Source: Verrucomicrobiales bacterium (GTDB lineage: Bacteria; Verrucomicrobiota; Verrucomicrobiia; Limisphaerales; J093). Taken from it: a DNA stretch of 12,804 nt. The notes under the pieces are model-generated. The model had not been told where the DNA came from and ran no database searches. It worked only from the letters and a program-made list of their open reading frames with translations. The stretch is taken from contig JACKPV010000052.1 of assembly GCA_024233305.1 (NCBI GenBank), positions 1 to 12,804 on the forward strand, written 5' to 3'. This document shows, one piece after another, positions 1-5,357 of this stretch; positions within the stretch are counted from its first letter, which is position 1, and each line of letters begins with the position of its first letter. A program made the translations under genes and the position numbers.

Positions 1-19
1 CTCAGCAAAACGGCCTGGA

Positions 20-520
20 TTGGCCACAAAGACCTCCAGATCGGATTCCGCCACAACCGCAAGGGGTCTCCCCTTTTCATGCGAATCGCCGCTGTGGCCC
101 AAAGGTTTGCACAGAGGACTTGGAAGACTCATTGCGGTTGTGCGGGAACTGGCCTTGCGGTTTTCCGGCCACGAATCAGGCCACTTTACTGAGGTTTGGA
201 GTACCGCTCCCGGGGGCCTCGTCATTGGCCTCGTTGTGTTCCGGCTCAGCCGTTGGACGTATCGAAAGCCCCTGTGGTTTCTCGTCCCGACAGCGGTCGT
301 CAGCACCTTGCTTGGGGTCGCCCTCTTCGGCTTGTGTCTCGGTTTCGCCGACTGGATGCGCGGCATCCCGAATCGAATCGGATGGGCGGTGGTCGTCCAG
401 AGCGTGCACGCGTGTTTGTGGGGGGTGTTGTTCAACCCCATCCAGTGGGGGCTTTTTCTCCTGGCCATCGGGAATCATGCGCTGATCCGCCACGTTTCGA
501 GAATCGACGCCGGAAGATGA
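20..520 (+). CDS. Hypothetical small polytopic membrane protein (5' end uncertain)
   Basis: I do not recognise the family. From the TTG at 20 the product is 166 residues. The first 40 or so are Ser/Thr/Arg/Pro-rich and do not look like coding sequence. From about residue 65 the protein is clearly membrane-like: a short hydrophobic stretch at about 65-76, a strong segment at about 86-109, and hydrophobic stretches at about 120-138 and 140-151, separated by basic loops. Third codon positions in this part are mostly G or C, as in the other genes here. Alternative starts in frame are TTG at 107 and GTG at 140; GTG 140 would keep all the membrane part and drop the doubtful leader. None has a convincing ribosome binding site. 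The frame is also open to the left edge, so a longer gene cut by the window is possible. The C-terminus is short and basic, and a palindromic element follows 6 bp after the stop. Existence is fairly likely, the start is uncertain and the function unknown. Confidence 0.55.
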   Translation: MATKTSRSDSATTARGLPFSCESPLWPKGLHRGLGRLIAVVRELALRFSGHESGHFTEVWSTAPGGLVIGLVVFRLSRWTYRKPLWFLVPTAVVSTLLGVALFGLCLGFADWMRGIPNRIGWAVVVQSVHACLWGVLFNPIQWGLFLLAIGNHALIRHVSRIDAGR

Positions 521-526
521 TTGGAG

Positions 527-578
527 TGTTCCTGCGGCGCGCAGCAGAGCCGGCGTCCATGCCCCGGCTTGAGGAACA
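527..578. repeat. Imperfect palindrome, REP-like or terminator-like
   Basis: The outer arms TGTTCCT (527-533) and AGGAACA (572-578) are perfect 7 bp inverted repeats. Nested inside are GCCGG (549-553) and CCGGC (564-568) with a 10 nt loop. The element starts 6 bp after the stop codon at 520, a usual place for REP-type elements or an intrinsic terminator, but there is no T-run. Arms this short can arise by chance in GC-rich DNA, so identity as a repeat family is inferred. Confidence 0.35.
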
Positions 579-592
579 AGGGGCCGGCTAAA

Positions 593-669
593 GAAACAGG
601 GACAGGTTCAAAGTCGGAGCGGCATCCGTGGCAACCGACACTTGGTGACAGGTTCAAAATAGCTGTTTC
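593..669. repeat. Inverted-repeat-bounded 77 bp element with internal direct repeats
   Basis: The ends are GAAACAG (593-599) and CTGTTTC (663-669), a perfect 7 bp inverted pair. Inside, the 12-mer GACAGGTTCAAA occurs twice in the same orientation (601-612 and 647-658). Between the two copies is a stem GTCGG (613-617) / CCGAC (635-639), with CGG-CAT-CCG (620-628) in its loop. GACAGGT-type words next to small palindromes are familiar to me from the surroundings of REP-associated tyrosine transposases, but no transposase gene is present. This is most likely a non-autonomous or remnant repeat. The 12-mer duplication is the firmest part. Confidence 0.45.
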
Positions 670-904
670 AGACGCATGGCTCGGGGCGAGGCCGATCTCT
701 GCTGTTCCCGGAAAACGTCCTCGGGGTCCGATGGCCGGACGGTCAGGGAGGCTCGCTCCGGGCGCGGAGCGGGTGCAACGGGGGCGTGGCCCAGGGCGGC
801 GGCCGGTCTGGCACAACCCAAAAGCGGCGCAAGGGCAGAAAGCCCGCGAAGGCCAGCAGGCCGGCCCGCCCGCTGACCTTCCGGTCGTTGATACTGATTG
901 GGAT

Positions 905-936
905 GGTTCGCCCGGTCCTTCCGGGGTGGCAGAACC
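905..936 (-). terminator. Possible terminator hairpin after the DUF2202 gene
   Basis: An outer stem GGTTC (905-909) / GAACC (932-936) encloses a perfect inner stem CCCGG (911-915) / CCGGG (921-925) with a 5 nt loop. It lies 26 bp beyond the minus-strand stop codon at 962-964. There is no clear U-tract after it on the minus strand, so it may only stabilise a 3' end or be incidental. Confidence 0.3.
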
Positions 937-961
937 GGGTCCGCCATCGCGTCCGCCGGCA

Positions 962-1759
962 TCACTGCCAAACACTGGCGGCTCTGGTGGTTGCGTTACC
1001 GCGGTTTGCCGCCCGGCTTTGAGCAGGTGCGGCGCCGAAGCCCTGGGGGCATTCTTCCTGGGAGCACTCCCCCGGTGCGCCAGCCTGAGTCTTCCGGTGG
1101 CCCTTTCCCGCCTGCGGACCTTTCCCGGTTCCCTGGCGCCCGGCTTGCCCGTTGGCCTGGCCGCCCTGTCGGCCGGTGCCCGGCTGGCCGATGCAGGTCC
1201 CGGCCGGCGCGCCCTGCCCGCCGCGGCGTCCCTGACCAACAGGGCTTCCGAGGCAGTCGGCGCTTTCGGGGTTCTCGAGCGCCCGGTTGAAGGCGGCCAG
1301 GTGGTTCTCCGAGCCCTTCCGCAGATTCGTCAGCACCCGGATCACCAGCGGATCCTGAGTTGCTGCGAGCATTTCATCAATGTCTTCGATGTCGGTGACT
1401 TCAACCAGCACCCCGACGGCCAAGGCATCCTCAAGGGATTGCGCGCCGGCGAGGACCAGTTGGTCGTGCAATTCCTGCAGGGCCGGGATGGTGAATTCCC
1501 CGACGACGGCTGGCGTGGAGTCGGTCAGGGCGTAGGCGGCGATCAGGCGGTCGACGGCGTCCATGTGGCGCTGCTCGGACCGGGCGATGTTCAGAAAGGT
1601 GGGATGGGCCCAGAGTTCACCGAGCGTTTGATACACGTCGCGAGCGACCTTTTCCTCCTGTTTCAGGAAGAGGAGGTTGTCAGCGTCGGTGGGGGTCTGG
1701 GCCAGGCCGTTGGCGGCGCAGAGGGTCCCGAGGGTGAGGGTGATCATGATTCGTTTCAT
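962..1759 (-). CDS. Exported DUF2202 ferritin-like protein with Gly/Gln-rich tail
   Basis: The protein is 265 residues from the ATG at 1759, which gives a short signal peptide (MKRIMI, then a hydrophobic stretch ending in A-N-G-L-A-Q near residue 20). A TTG start at 1822 would put 21 charged residues in front of it, so ATG 1759 is preferred. Residues about 28-162 match the DUF2202 pattern: LLFLKQEEK, then ARDVY, a SEQRHMDAV helix, VGEFT, a helix around SLEDAL, and a closing GSENHLAAF helix. E35/E36, E62, H65, E120, E151 and H153 are plausible metal ligands of a ferritin-like four-helix bundle; the exact set is inferred. Residues about 170-265 are a low-complexity Gly/Gln/Arg/Lys-rich tail with a few cysteines (TCIGQ, ECSQEEC), probably disordered. 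The family's biochemical role is not established, to my knowledge. The gene diverges from the response regulator at 2122, so the intergenic region may control both. Gene identity is good; function is unknown. Confidence 0.85.
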   Translation of the reverse strand: MKRIMITLTLGTLCAANGLAQTPTDADNLLFLKQEEKVARDVYQTLGELWAHPTFLNIARSEQRHMDAVDRLIAAYALTDSTPAVVGEFTIPALQELHDQLVLAGAQSLEDALAVGVLVEVTDIEDIDEMLAATQDPLVIRVLTNLRKGSENHLAAFNRALENPESADCLGSPVGQGRRGGQGAPAGTCIGQPGTGRQGGQANGQAGRQGTGKGPQAGKGHRKTQAGAPGECSQEECPQGFGAAPAQSRAANRGNATTRAASVWQ

Positions 1760-1861
1760 GGCTTTGTGCGTGTTGCTGCGTTTCGTCTTGTCGTCCGTCG
1801 TTTTTTTCCGGAAGCGCCCCAAGGCGGCCTTCCACTTGAAACTGACTCCTGGGACATGAAC

Positions 1862-1924
1862 GGGGGGTGGGGGTTGGCATTACAGAATGTTCATGGTGGG
1901 GTGGGTGGGTTGTAGGGGGGAGGG
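1862..1924 (+). other. G-rich tract with G-quadruplex-forming pattern
   Basis: Positions 1898-1924 read GGGG-T-GGG-T-GGG-TTGTA-GGGGGG-A-GGG: five G-runs of three or more with loops of 1, 1, 5 and 1 nt, a textbook intramolecular G-quadruplex pattern. A further pair of runs, six Gs and five Gs split by one T, lies at 1862-1873. The G-rich strand is the coding strand of the response regulator, about 200 bp upstream of its ATG. The pattern is seen directly; folding in the cell is inferred. Confidence 0.6.
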
Positions 1925-1976
1925 ACGGCAAAAACCACAGGGACCAGCAGGGAAGGGACAAGGGGCTTTCTGGGAC
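1922..1976 (+). repeat. Four GGGAC boxes upstream of the response regulator
   Basis: GGGAC occurs at 1922-1926, 1940-1944, 1955-1959 and 1972-1976, with start-to-start steps of 18, 15 and 17 bp. The first and last are extended to GGGACGGC. Such clustering could be a direct-repeat binding site, but the spacing is irregular and the region is generally G-rich, so it may be composition. Confidence 0.25.
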
Positions 1977-2067
1977 GGCGGGCAACCTTCTGCGCCTGGC
2001 GGCCGCGGGCCATGTCTTCCGAGCGTTGGGGTTCCGGCGCAAGACCACGAATGGACACGCCGGCACG

Positions 2068-2081
2068 CCGAAGATATTCGG
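2068..2081. promoter_or_regulatory. Small palindrome, possible operator
   Basis: CCGAA and TTCGG are separated by GATA, forming a 14 bp palindromic site with 5 bp arms. It ends 40 bp before the ATG at 2122. The position suits an operator or a structured leader of the regulator gene. A site this short has weak evidential value. Confidence 0.2.
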
Positions 2082-2121
2082 TGCATCGGGGCGGGGGCCT
2101 GCGCCATGATTGGGGCCGGCT

Positions 2122-3498
2122 ATGGACGACAAACCCACGTTGTTGATCGTGGATGACGAGAAACCCACCCGGGAAGGGTTGCGGGCGGCGTTGGAAGACC
2201 GTTTTGACGTGTATCTGGCCGAGGACGCGGCGACGGCGATCCAACTGCTCGAACAGGAGCGGTTCGACGTGGTGCTGACCGATTTCCGAATGCCGGGGGA
2301 GGACGGCATGCGGTTGATCACCCGGGCGAAATCACTCTCAAGGCCGCCGGTGTGCATTCTGATGACCGCTTACGGTTCGGAGGAAGTGGCCGTCGACGCC
2401 ATGCGTCGGGGGGCGGACGACTACATCGCGAAGGGGCGGTTGCAGATCGACGAGCTGGAGATGCGGATTGCCCGGGCGCTGCGGCAGCACAAGCTCGAGG
2501 ATGAAAACCGGGAACTGCACGTCCAGCTCGATGCCCGGTTCGGCCTTGAGGAAATCGTCGGGCAATCGCCGGCCATGCAGGAGGTGTTCGATGTGGTGCG
2601 GCAGGTGGCGCCGACGCCGGCGACGGTGTTGATCCAGGGCGAGAGTGGCACGGGGAAGGAGATGTTCGCGAAGGCGATTCACCGGTTGAGCCCGCGGGCG
2701 CGGCGACCACTGGTCACGGTGCATTGCGCGGCGTTGCCGGCGGCGTTGCTCGAGAGCGAGCTGTTCGGGCATGAGAAAGGCGCCTTCACCGGGGCCAACG
2801 AGCGGCGGATCGGCCGGTTCGAGCAGGCGAATGGCGGGACGTTGTTTCTCGACGAGATCGGCGAGATCGATGCCAGCACCCAGGTGAAGTTGCTGCGGGT
2901 GCTCGGCGAACGGACCTTCGAGCGGGTCGGATCGAACAAGACGATCAGCGCGGATGTGCGGCTGGTGGCGGCCACGAACCGGAACCTGGCGGAACAGGTG
3001 CGATCCGGGACCTTCCGCGAAGACCTGTTCTTCCGGTTGCGGGTGGTTGAATTGTGGCTGCCTCCGCTGCGCGCGCGGGCGGGCGACGTACCGGTGCTGG
3101 CGGCCTATTTTCTGAAAGAGATTTCCGGCGAGTATCAGAAGCCGGTGAAGGACTTCACCGCCGACGCCATGCAGGCGCTGCTGGCCTATCCGTGGCCGGC
3201 GAACGTGCGCGAGTTGCGCAACGCGATCGAGGGGGCGGTGGCCCTCTGCCGCGGAGAACGCATCACGCTGCGGGACCTGCCGGCAAACGTCCGCGGCGGG
3301 GACGCGGCGGGCGGGGGTGGGGATGTCCGACCGACGCCGGCGGGCGGTGGCGGGACGCTGCGCGACACGGAACGGGACCAGATCATTCGCGCCTTGCAGG
3401 AAACGAAGGGCCACCGCACTCTCGCTGCCAGGAAGCTCGGCATCAGCCGGCGCACCCTCCATCGGAAGCTGCACGTCTACCAGCTTGAAGACCTCTGA
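2122..3498 (+). CDS. NtrC-family sigma-54-dependent response regulator
   Basis: This 458-residue protein has three classical parts. The receiver domain (about 5-120) has D11/D12, the phosphoacceptor D54 in LTDFRMPG, T82 and K104. The AAA+ sigma-54 activator domain (about 142-375) has Walker A GESGTGKE (173-180), the sigma-54 contact loop GAFTGA (220-225), Walker B GGTLFLDEIGE (238-248) and an arginine-rich FREDLFFRL segment. The C-terminal Fis-type helix-turn-helix is at about 420-456 (TLAARKLGISRRTLHRKL), after a Gly/Pro-rich linker. When phosphorylated it should bind enhancer DNA and drive open-complex formation by RNA polymerase-sigma-54. ATG 2122 is chosen over TTG 2110 because receiver domains of this family begin about here. 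The residue after K104 is Gly, where Pro is usual, and AAA+ residue 201 is His in VHCAALP, where Asn is common. No histidine kinase is adjacent, so its signal and targets are unknown. It is AtoC/ZraR/NtrC-like, but the exact orthologue cannot be assigned. Confidence 0.93.
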   Translation: MDDKPTLLIVDDEKPTREGLRAALEDRFDVYLAEDAATAIQLLEQERFDVVLTDFRMPGEDGMRLITRAKSLSRPPVCILMTAYGSEEVAVDAMRRGADDYIAKGRLQIDELEMRIARALRQHKLEDENRELHVQLDARFGLEEIVGQSPAMQEVFDVVRQVAPTPATVLIQGESGTGKEMFAKAIHRLSPRARRPLVTVHCAALPAALLESELFGHEKGAFTGANERRIGRFEQANGGTLFLDEIGEIDASTQVKLLRVLGERTFERVGSNKTISADVRLVAATNRNLAEQVRSGTFREDLFFRLRVVELWLPPLRARAGDVPVLAAYFLKEISGEYQKPVKDFTADAMQALLAYPWPANVRELRNAIEGAVALCRGERITLRDLPANVRGGDAAGGGGDVRPTPAGGGGTLRDTERDQIIRALQETKGHRTLAARKLGISRRTLHRKLHVYQLEDL

Positions 3499-3499
3499 A

Positions 3500-3536
3500 G
3501 GCAACCGGCCGGAACGGGGCGGCCGACCGGGTTGCC
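3500..3536 (+). terminator. GC-rich hairpin after the response regulator
   Basis: GGCAAC (3500-3505) pairs with GTTGCC (3531-3536). Stacked inside, CGGCC (3506-3510) pairs with GGCCG (3521-3525), leaving a 10 nt loop and a 5 nt bulge on the right side. The hairpin begins 2 bp after the stop and ends 32 bp before the next start. No T-run follows, so it could be a partial terminator, an RNA-stability element or a separator between the regulator and the downstream pair. Confidence 0.4.
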
Positions 3537-3568
3537 GGCCGGGCGGCGACCGGCAGTGACGCAAGGCA

Positions 3569-5335
3569 ATGCTCCAGGAACTGATACATCGATTCGAGCT
3601 GGGAGAGGGCGCCCGATGGGTCCGCCGGCTCGCGGCGTTGCTGGCGTTGCTGGCGCTGCCCTGGTGGTATGACACGCGGGAATTCCGCAACTTCAACACC
3701 GCCGAGGCGATGGAGGCGGCGCAACTGGCCCGCAACCTCGCGCGGGGCGAGGGCTTCACGACCCGGAGCATCCGCCCATTCAGCCTGCACTTGGTGGAGC
3801 AGCAGCAGGGCTTGGAAGCCGGTTTGGCCGGCGCCCCGCACCCCGATCTGGTCACGCCGCCCCTTTATCCGGTGCTGCTCGCGGGACTGATGAAGGGACT
3901 GCCGTTCGACCACAACCCGGAGGCGATGCTCTGGCGGTACCAGCCCGAGGTGCTGATCGCGCTCTGGAACCAGTTGCTCTTTTTCGCCACGCTCTGGCTG
4001 GTTTTCCGGATCGCGCAACGCCTGTTCGACACCGAAGTGGGGGTCGTCAGTGTGGCGCTTCTGGCGGCGTCGGATGTCCTCTGGCGTTTCACCACCTCGG
4101 GCCTCTCCACCGTCCTGGCCATGTTCCTCGTGACCGCCGTCGCCTGGGTGGTCGTGCGCGTCTCGGAGTCCGAACGCGCCCCGGAACCCTCGCGCCGAAG
4201 GGCGGTGCAGTGGGCGGCGCTTGGCGGGTTGTTGATCGGCCTTGCCGGCCTGACGCGATACACACTGCTCGCGCTGCTGATTCCGTGGATCCTGCTCCCG
4301 TGGTGCTTCGGGGCACGGCACAAGCTGATGGTGGGCCTGGTCGGTGTGCTGGTGGCCGCGGGAGTGGTCGCGCCCTGGATCCTCCGCAACCAGCACCTCA
4401 GCGGCGCCCCGTTCGGCGTGACCGGATACGCCGTCTATCAGGACACCGAACCGTGGCCCGGCGAACGGTTGGAACGGAGCGTGGCGCCCGATTCGCCCCG
4501 CGTCGAGGTGGGCTACCTGGTCCGCAAGGTCCTCCAGGGCGCGTTGCGCGTGACCCGCGAGGATGTCCCGCGCATGGGGGGAAACTGGCTCGGGGGCTTC
4601 CTGCTCGCGGGGCTGATCCTGCGCTTCCGCAACCCGACGGTCAGCCGGCTGCGGGCGTTCGTCATCCTGGCGTTCATCGTGTTCTTCGTGGCGCAGGCCG
4701 CGGGCCGAACGCACCTTTCGGACGATTCGCCGGTGATCAACTCCGAGAACCTGATGATTCTCATCGCCCCGCTGGTCGTGGTCTTCGGCGCGGGTCTCCT
4801 GAGCGTGCTGCTTGACCAACTGGACTTCCCCATTCCCGAAATGCGCCACGCGCTCACCATCCTGCTGGTCGGGGTGGCGGCGGCGCCGCTGCTCCTGACC
4901 CTGTTGCTGCCCGCCGGCAATCCGATCGCCTATCCGCCCTACTACCCCCGGTGGATTGCGGCGAACGCCCGGCTGCTCGAGCCGGATGAACTGATGATGA
5001 GCGACATCCCCTGGGCCGTGGCGTGGTACGGAGACCGGCCCTGCGTGTGGACGCCCACCGACGCGAACGAGAGCTTTTACGCGCTGAACGACCGCCAGAA
5101 ACGGGTGGCGGCGATCTATCTCACGCAGCGGACCACGGACGCCCGGTTTCTCACGGACATCTATCATGGCGGCGACGATGACTGGGGGCGCTTCATGTTC
5201 CGGGTGCTGGTGGACCGGGAGCTGCCCACGGGATTCCCGCTGACCCACGCCTGGCAACGCTACCTGCCGGACCAGTTTTTCCTCGCGGATCGCCCCCGTT
5301 GGCTGGAACCGTCGCCGGCGGACGCCGCGCCTTGA
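3569..5335 (+). CDS. PMT/ArnT-like (GT-C fold) membrane glycosyltransferase-type protein
   Basis: The 588-residue protein has about ten or eleven hydrophobic segments (about 20-34, 98-111, 128-148, 157-172, 178-196, 214-228, 231-246, 252-271, then near 345, 370, 400 and 435). It ends in a soluble C-terminal domain of about 135 residues. The long loop after the first segment (TAEAMEAAQLARNLARGEGF, 44-63) and the following PPLYPVLLAG (97-106) match the layout of PMT/ArnT-like dolichyl- or undecaprenyl-phosphate sugar transferases. In those proteins an acidic residue in this first periplasmic loop is catalytic; here E46 occupies about that place. The expected role is transfer of a sugar from a lipid carrier on the periplasmic side of the inner membrane; donor and acceptor are unknown. 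The ATG at 3569 puts the basic residues RWVRR before the first segment, as expected, though no strong ribosome binding site is visible. Next downstream, 22 bp after its stop, is the carB half-gene, suggesting co-transcription without an obvious functional link. Confidence 0.75.
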   Translation: MLQELIHRFELGEGARWVRRLAALLALLALPWWYDTREFRNFNTAEAMEAAQLARNLARGEGFTTRSIRPFSLHLVEQQQGLEAGLAGAPHPDLVTPPLYPVLLAGLMKGLPFDHNPEAMLWRYQPEVLIALWNQLLFFATLWLVFRIAQRLFDTEVGVVSVALLAASDVLWRFTTSGLSTVLAMFLVTAVAWVVVRVSESERAPEPSRRRAVQWAALGGLLIGLAGLTRYTLLALLIPWILLPWCFGARHKLMVGLVGVLVAAGVVAPWILRNQHLSGAPFGVTGYAVYQDTEPWPGERLERSVAPDSPRVEVGYLVRKVLQGALRVTREDVPRMGGNWLGGFLLAGLILRFRNPTVSRLRAFVILAFIVFFVAQAAGRTHLSDDSPVINSENLMILIAPLVVVFGAGLLSVLLDQLDFPIPEMRHALTILLVGVAAAPLLLTLLLPAGNPIAYPPYYPRWIAANARLLEPDELMMSDIPWAVAWYGDRPCVWTPTDANESFYALNDRQKRVAAIYLTQRTTDARFLTDIYHGGDDDWGRFMFRVLVDRELPTGFPLTHAWQRYLPDQFFLADRPRWLEPSPADAAP

Positions 5336-5357
5336 ACCCCTTGTTTTGAGCACTCCG

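Larger units (their letters stand above)
521..961. other. Non-coding interval with structured elements
   Basis: No convincing gene lies between the membrane protein and the DUF2202 gene. Open frames cross it on both strands, but they are low-complexity Arg/Gly/Pro-rich translations typical of GC-rich non-coding DNA. The left 150 bp hold two inverted-repeat modules, annotated separately. A hairpin lies at 905-936, just past the end of the minus-strand DUF2202 gene. I see nothing specific in 670-904. Confidence 0.5.
1760..2121. promoter_or_regulatory. Divergent intergenic region between DUF2202 and regulator genes
   Basis: This 362 bp interval must hold the promoters of both flanking genes. 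I could not find a convincing -35/-10 pair on either strand, nor a sigma-54 -24/-12 element with correct spacing. It is unusually rich in G-runs on the plus strand (1862-1924), has four GGGAC boxes (1922-1976) and has a small palindrome near the regulator start (2068-2081). Open frames inside it look like noise. Confidence 0.45.

Noticed and set aside
1..132. Minus-strand frame starting ATG at 132 and open to the left edge, 44 codons
   Set aside because: Its translation (for example RPLAVVAESDLEVFVANPGR) looks plausible for a gene start divergent from the membrane protein, but there is no ribosome binding site and too little sequence to recognise a family.
1..192. Plus frame 1 from the left edge to a TGA at 190-192, about 63 codons, with fairly high GC3
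   Set aside because: It could be the 3' end of an upstream gene overlapping the membrane protein, but it is too short and unrecognised to call. It does make the TTG start at 20 doubtful.
1874..1894. Possible sigma-54 promoter (TTGGCAT followed by TGTTCA)
   Set aside because: The distance from GG to the expected GC does not fit: the -12 position reads TG rather than GC.
521..1915. 464-codon plus-strand open frame opposite the DUF2202 gene
   Set aside because: The minus strand encodes a recognisable signal peptide and DUF2202 domain. The plus frame has no domain logic and is kept open by the high GC content.
3520..3536. Possible sigma-54 -24/-12 element around TTGC at 3532-3535
   Set aside because: The -24 GG is one base off the required spacing, and the bases belong to a hairpin that explains them better.
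2338..3855. 505-codon minus-strand open frame opposite the response regulator
   Set aside because: The plus strand has complete receiver, AAA+ and helix-turn-helix motifs; the minus frame is a GC-driven shadow.
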